Part shown: positions 1-13,900 of the stretch, piece by piece
Numbering within the stretch: position 1 is the stretch's first letter
How the letters are laid out: every line of letters begins with the position of its first letter
Source: Ascidia mentula
Lineage: Eukaryota; Chordata; Ascidiacea; Phlebobranchia; Ascidiidae
Length of the DNA: 64,000 bases
Direction: 5' to 3'
NCBI GenBank assembly: GCA_947561715.1
Contig: OX387200.1
Span: 15,626,501-15,690,500 of the forward strand
Made by a program: the position numbers and the translations under genes
The notes under the pieces: model-generated
Seen by the model: only the letters and a program-made list of their open reading frames with translations
Told to the model about the DNA's origin: nothing
Database searches by the model: none

Positions 1-172
1 AACCATTACTAATCACACCCACTTTCAACTTCCTTAACGTTCGTTTGTGACTGTTTCCAATAGAAGCATTACATTCCCAATATCATGTACAGTTTTGCTG
101 TTTAAAATATATACAACCTTACTGGTCAATTATCATGTTTCTGCAATTAAACCTTCCGATGTTTTACTCCAG

Positions 173-3100
173 GTACTATTACGACAAACGTATTTTGTAC
201 AAGTCTAAAGGCAAGCGCTACGCTTATCAGTTCAATGCCGCTGCCTTAGAGCTTATGTTGAAACGTCGTAATGCCAAAAAGATGAAAGGTATGTAAAACT
301 GGTAAGACATTATCCAAACTGTTTGGCACAAACCCAAACTTACACTTTTAGCTCCGGAACCTGAAACGCGCCAAGGGGATCCACGCGGACACAGTCCAGT
401 GATAGATCGATCCAATATCAGGGCTTTTCCCAAACACGAAGGTGGAGACATGGAAAATGGTTTGGACTCAAAGAAATCTGTTAAAGTGGCTATAAAACCG
501 ATACCGATTCGGCCGACCGAAAACTTTTACGGCGAAAGAGTTGGTCATCGAGATAACCGGCTGTCGGCGATGGGCCATCGTTCGGGCTATGCATCAGCCC
601 TTGTGTCTCCGCTACGAAGCCGACGTGTAATGCACACCGTTGATCCTCGCAAGCCACAGCCCTATTGGTTGAGTCCTTTGAGTACGAACAGTGTTAACTG
701 GCAACGTCACTGGTCGACTGTCAAAGACTTGCGAAATGAAGCGGACGGGAAAGAAGACGTTTGGAAGGCCGTGAGGGCGAACGGTCCGGAAAAGCCCTCT
801 CCGGCAATTAAACGAGAGATTGTGGACCCCGGCTATGTAAGTTTGTGTTCCATGCATTTCAAATGCTTCGAATGAGGACAACGGGTTTGAAAGGGTGTTA
901 AAAGTCCCTTCATCAATTGAAAATAGTGGCAATTCGTGAAAACCCCAAAAAGTCAGTCGGGTTTATTTAGTTCATTTGTGTTCGATGGAATGAATCAACT
1001 GCCGCGTGTTTTAAAAATAAAACTTGCGCTGATTTTTTTTTTCTTCACAATTTGAGTATTAACCGGTCGAGGAATAAAATCATTCGTGATCTTCCCTGCA
1101 AAGTTTTCTATGAGCACCAGCGATTCTCTTTCGATCAGAAACGATAGTGATCAGCTTGAAAATTCCCCACCGATTTGGCAAATCCGAAAATAACAACTTT
1201 GAGTTGTACAACTTCTGGTATTAGGCCTTAATGGTTTAGAGTTATTTTTATTACCACCAAACATTTCTTTGCAGGCCAATTCCCCTTCTCTCGGTTTCGA
1301 CACGAACGAAAAAATTCGCAACGACATCGAACACGCGAGGAGTAAACGAACTTTCCCCTCCGCTGCACTCCACCCGACCAAGCACTACACCCATGCATTT
1401 TCTCCCGTTCACCAGATGTGGCATCGTTACCCCAGCAGGGAGAATCCCTACAGCTTAGCAGGTGCGATTTGTGTGTTATGTAGTCATCGTCAGCCCACGG
1501 ACGATGAAAGCAATTCTTTCGCAAGCGCTTTGGGTCGTGCTCCGAACGTGTCCGATGATGTGGGCGTTTGCGTATTACCCTTTGCTCTAATACGTGGGTT
1601 AGAGCAATTGTTTAAAATGTGACTAGCCGTAATAATGCAAAAATCTCCTATAGTAGGAAGAAAAGTAAGGGTAAAATTCTGTTTTGCATGTTGATTTTTG
1701 CGATAATGCAGCCCGCCAAAATATGATCTTCCTTCAAACGACTGCTGGGTTTCATGCCAATGGCATGTTACTATGACCTTCGAACTTCAGACAGGTCTTT
1801 GCTTGATTGGAGACACACCAATCAGAATTTGTTAGTCGTGTTTACTGTAGTATACAAAGTAGGCTTGTTTACTAAACATATGATGTTTTGTAACAACAGT
1901 CTGTTTTTCCCTTTTCCTTTAGATTACCGAGGATTGAGAGACTTCAGTCCGACGCGCCGTTTAAGTGACGTTGGTGTGGAATACAACCTCTTTCCTTGTA
2001 TCCCCTCGCCTTACGCAATATTTGCAAGTCCAGTCAGTAAGTGAAAGGGTCGTTATTAGGCAACTTAATGTAAGGTCGAATCACATTAACCGCTGTTGTA
2101 CATCTTTCAACTCAATCGTTCAACCATCAGGCATTGATCATGATGTGCTGTGTCATGGCGTTCGGTCGCAAAGCCATTTGCAGATGTTGAGGGTTTGATT
2201 TATTTGGTTTACGATAGTCGTGACCGATCCGAGCATCTATGCGGGTGCATTTGCATGCGGAATGACGATGACGATGTAATGATGTCGAACGATACACAAA
2301 ATACGCTGCTGCGCTTGCACGCATGTTGCTTTGTTCAACCACGTTGTGGCACAGACTTTTTCGGACGAACGGAAACTTATATGTTGCTCTATGCACGGGC
2401 AATGCGAGCTCATCGAAAGGTCACCAATGTGTATAATTCGGCGTTATTGGCCTGATAAGCACGTAAGACCGCACAGATGGAGCGTCATCTTCACCGCCAT
2501 AATTTTATTGCAGCTGCTCCACCAGTTCGACGCAGTGATGTCACGCACAATGATGGTGGCGACTTTCGGGTGTCGGTGCGTGCCAAGGACCCCGAGCTTT
2601 TTTCTTTCAAGCCCGAAGAGATACAGGTAAACCTTTGTGTTTTTGAAAGTATACGCAATTTATTTTTATTTAAAAGTGGGTGGTCAGTATATTTAAAATA
2701 TCAGCAAATTAATAATGGGATTAAAAAGTTTTACGAGGGCCTTTTTGTGGAAATTGTGGAAGTGTGCATTTTAACTTCCCAGTCAACCTCACCATAAAAG
2801 CCGTGAACTTTAAATATCACATATATAAAGTGCGACATATACTGAGATCATTTCCTGACACCCTGCCGGAAATCGTATTACTCATCCCTGTACAACGTTT
2901 AGTGCTGCTGCATGACAGTCTTTAAAGCCTGTACGCTATATATTAAGTTGTAAACAAGCGAGTTCAATGCTTTATATTAATGTACATTCCACGGACGCTT
3001 TGCGTTGAATACAATTAGCAGCATTCATTTTCTTATCACCTGCATTTCGGCCGACAAGCATCAGACAAGGGTAATGATTGTAAGTGCAAGGGTTAATGGG

Positions 3101-6100
3101 ATACACTTAAATTCCGCCTGTATTTGACACGATCATGGGCAGCCCTCTAGAGACGTTAGTATAAATATATCCCGACCGGAATATAAGGTTTGGCGGGGAG
3201 GCTTAAGTGACGTCGCGGTCGTGACTGGAGTGGCGATGGATGCCGTTCCCCTCTGGTCAGTTCCGGATGTGCCGATAACGCACGAACACATGTGGTTGTG
3301 CCAACGCCAGAGCACGATGGTGTACGTAACAGATCACAGAAGCAGTAGCTGTTTCAACTCTGCATGTGTACTTTTATAGGCTTACACGCGCGAAGCCCAC
3401 TACCCGGGGTCGGGGAGAAGTAATGGATCGGATCGAGAACAGTCTGCTGACGATAATTCACAAGGTAAGAAACTAATACCTATGCAAGTTGAATTAAATC
3501 CGTGTGTTTGGCATGCTGTTGTCGCCGTCGAATCACGGAAGCTCGGTTACGCGGAGATGCATCAGTTGGCATTTTTTTTCTACTCCGTGCACGTTTGCAA
3601 AAAGAGATAATTTCGAACCAACATTACGACGGAGTTCCACACAATAACACAAAGTTGTTGACAAACAAATTCGCAGTTAACTGTAAAGACGTTGGTTTTC
3701 AGTGGACCGCCGAACTTCCTGGGACGCCGCAACGCCAGAACAGAAACAAGTTCCAATGGTGGAACTCCGCAAACCGACACGGGAAGAGCTTCAGCGGCTT
3801 GAGTCAGCAGCCAATGCCAAGACATCAGGTACGGCGATCTGCCCATCGCGTATGGCATTTCCTTCGCAAAGGCGCACTGAGCACATGTTTGCAGCGCGAC
3901 AGCTTTGGCACAGACGGTTTGGGATTTCAAGGAAGCGCTATTGCGTCAATAGATTGGTTCCACAGCCCGAACGCCCACTTACTTCCTGTACGCTTGGTAG
4001 AACGTGCCGAAATTCGCCTGGTACTACGCAAAATTTTATATCTCGGGCGTAGTGTGTTGAATTGCACTTTTAAACCAAATTCACAAATTTCACGCGATTT
4101 TTCTTCAAAGCCTGAGCTAATAACTTTTGCTAATTTAACGCACTCCGCTAATGCAGCCATTGCAGAAATTTATATCACACACATTCGTATAGTTGCATAT
4201 TTCTTGTGGTCGTTTAACTTGATCACCTTTATGAGTTTATCGGTGCCCATGCCTTACAATTCCTAGTGCCTATTGTTTATCTGCACAGTAGTTTCTGCAC
4301 AAAATACAAATGATCTGATTTGATTCCTGTTTTTTTTAGGAAACATTCAGAACAGAACTCCAACCCAAACTGTTTCACAACCACTTCGAACCGGTTTTAT
4401 CGAGCTGAAACGGCCCGAGCACGACGTTCGGAGCCCAGCGAAGTCCGACACGACGTCCCCGCACCTCAGCCGCCGCTATAACACTGGTTATACACACTCA
4501 CTTCCGCGAAGATATAATGGTTCGCATACAAAATTGTTGTTTGTGCATTGGTTATAGATGTATCTGTTGTTTTCAGGAGTGCTTTACGACAAAGACGGCG
4601 TACAGAGGGAGCCCCTCAACCTAAGTAAATCTAAGCATAAAGGCAGGACCGGTAAGTTGAATTTAAACCATTAACCCCACTCCGTTTCCATCAATGAAAA
4701 AAACACTACCCAACATATGGCATGACATACTAGATTTAATATTAGTAGATTTAATTTGTGTCAAGAAACCTGGTAAAAAAGACCATAGATTAAATGCTCA
4801 TACCTCTCCTAAATCTACTGTGGTTTATTGCGCATTGGTGGCTTGGTTAAACCGTTCATCGTATGAAACGCACGAGATCATATGGAAATCACAGACGGGA
4901 AACAGGAAACCTCACGTCAATAAAAGCCTAGCTGGAAAGCGTTGATTTGACGTGTTTGCCTTCCTAATGATCCCCTTATCTTCGCAGCTTCCTCTATGGA
5001 ATCCCTGCTCAGTCCAGCGAGGCCCGACAAAACCCTGTCTCTGTCACCGTCTGCACGATCTTTGCGACAAACTTCGTCTGTTTCTTCGCTTCTCTCCCTT
5101 TCACCGTTCAAGAATCTCCGCCTCTCAGATTCGTCGACTCCTGTTCCACCGAGTCCGAGCCGAAAACGACACAATTTCACCAATCTCCCCCAACCAGAGG
5201 CAGATATCGAAATGTCAATGTACCCGAAACTGGGTCGATTCGGCGGCGACGTTGCTTCTCCCATTCGCAGTTCAAGGGCCAACGACAGAAGTCCGACCTT
5301 CGACTTTAAACAACACGGAAAAGGACCAAACCCGTTTGCCGACTGCAGCAGCGCCTCACTACCTGCCAGCCCCAATCACTTAATGCCTGCCAAATGGCGT
5401 TTCAAGCGAATGCACAAACAAAGCACGGGATCGGGTCTCGCATCTGCCTCGTCCTTGGATGACGTCCTCCAAAGTGAAGACTCGATGGCGGCGGGTAGAG
5501 ATTTAGAGTTATCCTCAGGGGAAGACGCCAGGAAGTCCTCCTCTGAGGAATCAGAGTGTTTTTATCGTAAGCAAAACATATCGGGCCGCGTCGAAGCCTA
5601 TCAGGACGACGACCAACTCATCGTTATCGCGGAAGACTTTGTTGAAGACCAAGTCGAAGATAAGGAGGAGGTGGAGAACGGTCATAACGTGGACGATTAT
5701 TCACGTCCGAAACATGACGAACATTGTGACAGAGAAGATAAGAACGCAGCAAACAGGTTCTTGCGTCCTGACATGCACCGTGGACTTTCCCATTCCGCTC
5801 CACCCAGCCGTGTTCCTTCACCAGCTCGACAAACGGAGGAAGTTGAAGAAATGGAAATAGGTGAGATCCTTTGAAAATATATTTCTGTTTCACAAAACGT
5901 CTTAGATATTTGAACTGTATAAAACGTATATACTTTGCATATTTTTTTAAGAAATTGCAAAGCAACATGTTTTTGAATCAGTTTTGCTGAATGTGTACGG
6001 GTAATTTAAAATTTACAACATTTTAACTTGTTAGTGAAACAACTTCTTTGAATATATTCATAGCAACATATTTTTCATAGATTCAAACAACAATATTTCA

Positions 6101-6487
6101 ATATCGCCGTCAATCAACAACCGCAACAGTGACAGTGATGTTGATATGAAACAGTCTGATGTTCAACAGCACAAACAACAACACTGCAATGAAATGCCAT
6201 TACACAACGACGATCAAAACGGCCAGATTGGCGATCAAGATAGTCACGACCAAGTTTTATCATGCGTCAGCGACTCTGAAACAATGGGCGTTAAAAATAA
6301 GCGATTTTCGCCGAAACGCTTTCTTGGTGCAATCCTCATGGCAGACCGCAAGGCACATTCTTGCCCTCCGTCGCCATCTGACGTCAACCGAAACGACGTC
6401 TTGTCGCTAAAACCAAACACTGGAGGCGCTGGGGTTCAGCATTTTACGCCCATCAACGCCGCACAAGTTTCGTGCGCCGGTATATGA
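173..6487 (+). CDS. ETS-domain transcription factor, ERF/ETV3-like (3' part)
   Basis: Exons read as 173-288, 352-836, 1275-1461, 1923-2036, 2460-2626, 3143-3325, 3380-3464, 3703-3828, 4340-4486, 4577-4651, 4988-5860 and 6081-6487. They give about 987 residues and a stop; phases agree. The 2460 acceptor and the 3319/3325 donor are the weakest calls. The first exon carries the end of an ETS DNA-binding domain (DKRILYKSKGKRYAYQF), which by memory is closest to the ERF/ETV3 repressor subgroup. The 5' exons with the rest of the domain lie left of the window. The remainder is low-complexity and serine-rich with many SP/TP sites, as expected for ERK-regulated ERF proteins. Exon 4577-4651 encodes PLNLSK, a CtBP-type corepressor motif. 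From about residue 750 of the visible part it turns acidic. Nuclear repressor function is inferred from the family; subgroup assignment is moderate. Confidence 0.75.
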
Positions 6488-7917
6488 AGACGTGCTTGTT
6501 TTCCTGTTGATGCGAAAGTAGACTTCTGTACACGATTTTTTCACCAGCTGTAAAAGCCCTCTTGGCTTGCACTTCAAATCTATAAAGACTGTTATTTGCA
6601 CTTTATGGTTTCACTGTTTCATTTGGTCCGGCTTGTATTGTGCCTCCCATTGCATTGCACAGTATTTCTCGCATTTATTTTGGTTTCGCCGCGATAAAAT
6701 GGCACATCACTTGCGCCCCTTATACGTAAGTATTCTGTGTTTTAGTTCGGGCACTCGTGTTATCCTAACAGCACTTGTTGAGACACGTTACACCTCCATT
6801 TCGTACATATACGCCCAACTAACAAGCAGTGTTTTTTGTTACTTGTACGACTAGCGACAGTAGTCCTTCAACGCCGACAACGAGAAACCAGTTCAGTGTT
6901 ATTTCTGTTGTTATTTTTATTTTGCTCCACACTGGATTAGCAATACGGCAAACCCTTACAGAAACTGACGTTACACCTACATTTCCAGTCGCCAGAACAC
7001 AAAGTTATTTCGTGTATATATTTACTTCAATTTCAAATCATCGATGACTTAACTGTGCATTTGCATCGCGCCACTGCCCAGTGTCGTCGTTGCATGTTAA
7101 ATGGTCTTGTTGCATGAAGCCTTTTGTTAAGTGCAATATTTACATTACCTGTTGTATGTTTACTGAGTGATTGCATGCTCATGCGGAGGAACATTTCCTG
7201 TCGCTGCTCGCGTCAAACGATCTTTTGTTTTCCAAAGCGTGTTCCGCCTGTTCCACAAACTACAATAAACGCGCATCCTCCATCCTCCCTGGCCTATAAC
7301 CAATTCATTGTTCGACATTGCTTGGATTTGAGTGCAAGTACACGTTGCTACATTAGTGGAAAGTAAAATACCACATGACGTTTAGATCTGATCACCCCTT
7401 CGGCGACTTAATATTGAAAGTAGGCCAATGTTTCTGTGTCATAAAGTTTCGGGTTAAATGCGCGTCGCATTTCCGCGCGCCTTTTGTCAACGCTCATCCG
7501 CAAAAGAAAGCTCAGTTTCCCCAAACGGCACTTGCTCATTAAGCTTAGATGTGGAGCGTTTCGAGACGTGCGCGAAGGCATTTTGTGATTCAGCCTGCGC
7601 AGTGGCAGTCCGGAAGGAACAACGATGCACGTCATCATTGTCTCATCCCACTACCAGTAATCTAAAGTTAGAGCGTTCAGGCCGCCCAGATACGAGAGCT
7701 ACCCGCTTAACGTTGGCAAGTCGATGCCTCGCGCGTCTCTATAGGCTATTGTGGTTTAAAGCGCCAACTTCCGCGTACGGGCGTTTACAGGTCTTGCGCC
7801 TTTTTGCAGATGAACTTAATCGCAATAAGCATTATAGCAGTACGTGACTGTGCAATAGGGAGGTGTGATAAGGCGGCGGTGTGCAAACACATTAACAAGT
7901 AAAAGAAATCACTTGAA
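6488..7917. other. Intergenic: 3'UTR of the ETS gene and upstream region of the acidic-protein gene
   Basis: No convincing coding exon seen; short open frames lack splice context or recognisable protein. The part from about 7380 to 7860 is richer in CpG than its surroundings and lies just before the start codon at 7918, so it may hold the promoter of that gene. No TATA box recognised. Confidence 0.4.
7264..7269 (+). terminator. Candidate poly(A) signal of the ETS-factor gene
   Basis: AATAAA about 780 bp after the ETS-factor stop codon and before the next gene; the first good signal noticed downstream of that gene. Confidence 0.4.
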
Positions 7918-10900
7918 ATGGAAGGCGAAGGTATGTTTTGTAACAAAGTCAAACCTTGATCGAATAAGTTTGCGTATGTTCTTTCTTTAACAAAACAGCT
8001 TTATACTTTTTATATCCCTTCCTGTTTTGTATCTTCAGTGTGTTAAAAGCTTTCCAACATTTTAAAACTTGTCTTTGTATGGAACAAGATTTTTACACAC
8101 ATTTTGTTCAGAAATGTGTTATTTTTGTTTTTAAAGTTTCTTGTCTTTAAAACCGATTTATATGTAGGCAATACATCGGATCAGACCATTAGTGTGAAAA
8201 ACCGCGCACGCAAAATTTCAAAGCGGATAAAGGTGGTTAACAAACCACCAAGAGATGATGAAAATTCGAATGAGCAAACCGGGCTCCAGCCGCAGGTAGG
8301 GATTTGATTTTGGTTTATGTATCTAATGTGTGAAATGTGGCAACGTATAGGTTACATAAAATACTGTGGGTCAAAACAGCACTAATACGACAATCAAATA
8401 TCTAAATCTGAAGCATTAATTTCATATTTTCGACGCAGACTTGTAATTGAATGGTTAACTGGTTACTGCCATGCAAAAGCATTATTTATAAATAATACAT
8501 TACCACAATCAAAATTGCACTGTCAAACAGTTAATTTTGACTTGGAAATTTAAGGACGTTTTGCAAAGTGGATTCCAATATTTGGACGTTGATTCGTCAA
8601 TGCAATTAGCATTTTGACCTCGTTTGAATATCTCATTTAGATGCCTTGAATGTATTAATATATCAAAACAAAAGGGCTGAGAGTACGGGTTTCTTTGTTC
8701 AGCCGTGTTCACACACGGTTAGTCAAAAGTGGTTTGTTTATAACATCCAATCCACACGAGCTTGATTAATTGAAAGAATTTACGTAGCTCTGTAAACATA
8801 AACTATATGCGTCGTTTCCTGTTTTCCCTGGCACTGGGACTTGTGCCGACGCTTTTGTTTTTATTTCTGGCTACCTTTGTATAACATACAGTCCAGGATA
8901 CTGGTCGCTGGCGAAAGTTCCGCTCGTTTCATGAGAGGCGTGATTCCCGTGCCAGCGCATTATAAACAGCAGCAGTATAGCGCTTCATAAACGATGATAA
9001 ACAAGCTCCATACGACAACTTAAATGTGTTAAAAGCGAAACTTGGGGTGTGAGGTGTATATACTGGACATTAGCCGCTCATGCTGCCTGGCGTGTTGTGT
9101 ATAAGTTGGCGAAATGGGTTTGTTGCCAACTTTTTAAACGTATTTTCACCTTTTATTATTTAAATATTTTGTTGACATTCCATTACGCTTGGTGTATGAA
9201 GTGATTCTGGGACTAACCGTAAGTTATTGCAGCTTTGTGTGTACGCATTAATTTCAGCAACGAAAGTAAACCAACAAATGTTGCTGTTGCACAGATGCGG
9301 GACAATGATTCGCTTGAAATACAGTAAACATCCACTTACACATACAAAAGATCATCATGTTTCTTCGTAAACAGACATAGTAATGCTTCTACATACAAAG
9401 TGAGGTAGAAAAAAGCGAAAAACGACAAACAAAACGAAAAAAATGCCAAAAAGCCATGTTCGGGACGCCAAACAATCTGACCTTGATTTATTCGCAACAG
9501 AAAAGAAGAGTCAGGGCATCGGTACGAAGCGAAACGACACTCAAGGACAGAGTGGCTAACTTAGAAGGTGGTGGAGAAACCAAAAAGAAAACGATTCGCG
9601 TTCGAAAGTCTGTGCGAAAATCGGTTCGTGACCAACCTGACGAGGAAATGCGTCGAAAGTTTCATATGATGGGTGAGTTTGGACGTCCCTTATTTTTCTG
9701 GCTAATACAGAGAGAAATACACTTCTAACTACCCGACGCATGTTCAACATCACAACGTATGTGAGAAATATGTTTGCGGACATGATAAAAATATATTACG
9801 TAACAAATTAGCAAAATGATTTTCAATTGGAAACATTGGTGAAACTACCGTATTTTTTTCACTTTAACTCCAACAGTATAATTAATTTGTTGAATCGTTG
9901 CTAAAGAAAGCGACATGATCATGTTCGCCAATTCACCAGATTTGCATAATTTCAAAAGGGTATTAACTTGCAGGAAACGAGTGAAGGGTTCATTGTTTCA
10001 GTTGCTAAACGCCATAATGCCCCATGGGATCTGTTTCCTTTTTTGGAGTTGTTTTGGTGTTTCTAAGTTCATTCGGCATTGACGCAGATCACGAACCATG
10101 CACAACCCAATGATGCTTTGTTTGCAGCGGCTGATAACAGTGAAGAGAAAAAGAGCGCAGGTGCCACCCTACACCCGGAAGGCCCAGGAACAAAACGAGT
10201 CCCACGCGAGTCTGTTCGCATGATAAAAACGTCCTTGTCCACCAGACGGCGCGCCTTCCTTTCCGCTCAAAACGCGGAAAAGGCCGAATCAAAACCTTCA
10301 GAGACAAGCGAAGAAAATGGGGCCCCTCCGAAAAGAGTTTCCAGGCGCATTCGTGTAAAAAGCATCAAGGTGCGACCGACCGAAACTGGTGATGATGGAC
10401 CGAAGACAGAAGGCGCTTCAGATGACATGACTGTGCAAAAATTGCTCTCTCAGGGCCATACGCGACGAATTCCTGCTTCTGAGGTACTGCGTCTATGTTT
10501 TGTAATTTATTCTCGTGGGCGTTTTATACTTTATGACCAATCAAGCCAAAATATATTATGCCATATTGACAATTATTTTGAATTTAAACGGAAAATTCAA
10601 TGACAAAAATTAATTTTAATGTTTTCTAAAACTGGGTCGTATATTTTCACGGCATGTTTGTAGAAATTGAATGTACCAAGTATATCAAGTTGCGATAGTA
10701 GAAATATCCCACACCCATAGGTTACACTAAATACATTGGGAGAAAAAAATGTTCCAGTGTGAGCACCTATATTTGAGATCTCATGAAATTGTTTATGGAA
10801 CACAAACTTTACGATATAAATTCTTAGTTTCGAAGCAAACAATGGTGTTCGTGCCCCCCTGGCCTCGTGCACAGCAATGCGTGTGTATTTAGGCCACTTG

Positions 10901-13900
10901 GCATAATTTTCTTCAGGGTTCAAAGCCTTAATCCAGCATTGGCTTCGACTGAATGCAAACGATATGCTCCAATTACAGGTGCGGCGAACGGCAAAACTTT
11001 CGCAAGATGGCGAAAAAGAGACGAAACAAACGCTTTCAGCTGAAGGGTCTGAACAAGGTACACTGACGGGAAGACCCAGAAAACTGCGAATGTCCAGAAT
11101 GGTGAAGTTTCAGCCGAAAGCGTTACCTCAGGAACGTAAAGAAGGGGAAACGCTGGAGAAACCTGTCATGATACGTAGAGTTTCAACACGCAAAGTTCGA
11201 CGTTCTGTCAGAAAAGCTCCAGAAAGAGCTGCTGACACAGCAGGTATAAAGAGTGAAACTGAAAACCTGACATCACAAATGTGGTTGTTCATAAAATTTT
11301 GGTAAAATTTGGTAAAAAATATCAGGGATTTGTCGTCAAAAAGAACATTGCTTATGCCCCAATTAATTTCACGCGTTCATTATTTACAGATTCCAATGAC
11401 AAAGAAAACCAAGATGGTGCCAAAATTCTCGGGGATGGAAAAATAACTATGACATCAGGCAACCGCTCGTCTTTCGCGAGAAAATCAGTCATTCGCGTTT
11501 CTCGGCGGGTAAAGACTTCCAGTTTAGCGATTCCTGGACAGGAGGAAGATAATAAAGAACCTGAGGAGGGGTTGACCGTCGGTAGGCCAAAAAAGCTTCG
11601 TATGTCCAAGTACGTAAAGGTGCAGGACAAGCAAGGAACTGTCCGGCGGGTGCTGCGCGCATCGGCCAGACACGCAGGTCCTCTCGCTGATAGAATCAAG
11701 GCGTTCAAGGAGGCAGCAGAAGACGGAAAGAAGGAGGATAACTCTGGGCCAAAGCCTCAGTACCGAAAGAAATTCCTCGACGCGTTCATCAAAGAAGGAG
11801 GTGATGAGGAAAATGACACCAACGACAAAGATGGCAAACCGGTGCAAGTGCGCAGGGTTAGCAAGAGAATAGTGAGGAAGTCGATGAGAAACGCCCCGTC
11901 CCTCCGCACCAGAGCGAAGCAACTTCAAAAGGCGCAGACTGAACCCGATGAGGGTCTTGACGAAATTAAGCAGCAACGTTTGGATGAGGCCACAGAAGCC
12001 ATAATAAAAAAAACGGTGGCTTTGCCGATAGGAACGTATCACGTGATACCAGATTCAGAAGAAGACGAAGAATCTGATTCCAAAGAGGAAACAACTGATG
12101 TTCCAAAAAAGGAAATTCCCTACGACGGTGCTCCGACAAACGAAAAGAAAGGAGGGACTTTGGAGCAACAGAGGAACGCTGCTCCGGTACCTGCAAAACG
12201 CACACACATAAAAGCCGACATTGACGAGAAGGCGACCAAGCACCAGGAACGTAAACCTGAAGCGGCGGAAGAAGCAATAGCTACAGATTCGCACGAAGTT
12301 TACAAGAAACAAACAGAAACTCCGGACAAAGATACTAATACGGAAGTTTCTGACACCAAGAGGCCAGCGGAACCTACGAAAGAAAAGCGTGAAACAGACG
12401 AACCATCGGAGGTACAGCCATCTTATTCCTATGATTCTCATGAAGAACCAGAACAAAATGACTCCTCAACCACATATACAACTGACAAACAGTTAAACGA
12501 GGAACCACCAGTGACAGCAACACCTGAAAACCTATACCAAAATGAATTGACTCAAGAAACAAAACAGCATGCAGAAAGTCGACCTGATGATGCGGCTAGC
12601 AACATAGAGTCATACATTGAACCAACGAAAGAAACAACCGATACGAATCAATCGTATGAACAAACATCAACGGAAATCTCCGCACCTGATGAAAGAGAAA
12701 ACGAATCAGAAAACCAAATAACTGAAGCTACTGGTTTACACGACGAAAAGGACCAAGCGCTTGAGGAAATAGAAGATGAAATCCCAGATGCAAGCGAATC
12801 GCACGAGGAACCATCCGATGAAACACCGACGCCAACCGCAACAGAAGAGCATGAAGTAAATAACAAAGATTCAATTACAACCGACTCGTACAAGGAATCG
12901 CCCGAAGATGCTTCCGATGCAAATGAAACAAATGTGCAACCAGAGAAAATATCAACTGAATTATCAAACGAACAATTACAAGATACCCCAGATGATACAA
13001 GCAACGAGCCGGTGACTGAGGAGAATCAAAAAGCAATTGAGTTAAGTGACGAACCGTTGCAGAACACGCAAGACACTGTAGAAGCTGAAAAACCAAGCGA
13101 GCCAGTTGCAGAAACTTCAACGGGTGCGTTTGCCGCAGACAAAAAACACGAAGACCTTGAGCAAAACGATCGAGAGGCCTATGAACCACAAAAAAACCTG
13201 GCCCAAGATAAACAGCTTGATATGAAACACAACGATTCAACTGTCGATGCAGATACTTCCGAAATGCATTCCAAAGAGGAGAATAAGGAAGAACGTGCCG
13301 AGGCCAAGGAAGAAATTGCGGATACTACGGGAGAGAGTACGGAAACTAAGGAAGAATGTACACAGATAAAGGAAGAACGTACGGAGACTGAGGAAGAAAC
13401 TACGGAGACCAAGCAAGACAGTACGGAGGCCAAGGAAGAAAGTGCGGATACTACGGGAGAGAGTACGGAAACTAAGGAAGAATGCACGGTGACTGAGGAA
13501 GAACGTGCGGAGACTAAGGAAGAAGAAAATGCGGAGACCAAGCAAGACAGTACGGAGGCCAAGGAAGAAAGTGCGGATACTACGGGAGAGAGTACGGAAA
13601 CTAAGGAAGAATGCACGGTGACTGAGGAAGAACGTGCGGAGACTAAGGAAGAAGAAAATGCGGATACCGAGCAAGACAGTACGGAGGCCAAGGAAGAAAA
13701 TGCGGCGACCACGGAAGAGAGTATAGAGCAACCGAAGGAAGAAATACCAGAAATGCAGGTTGTGTCGTCAAGCAATATGCCTAAGGACGCGGAACCAATC
13801 ACGGATGAAACAATTTCTAAACAAGAAATGACGGAGGACTCTGAGACAAACCAGTCGCAAGACGATGAAGTGTTAACCCAAGAAAGCACTGCCTTGACAC

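Noticed and set aside
3158..3172. TATA-like sequence (ATAAATATAT)
   Set aside because: It falls inside an exon (3143-3325) that is in frame with both neighbours, so it is coding sequence.
3502..4266. 254-aa open frame overlapping the ETS-factor gene
   Set aside because: It runs through an intron and reads the real exon 3703-3828 in another frame; the product has no domain and the correct frame joins neighbouring exons in phase.
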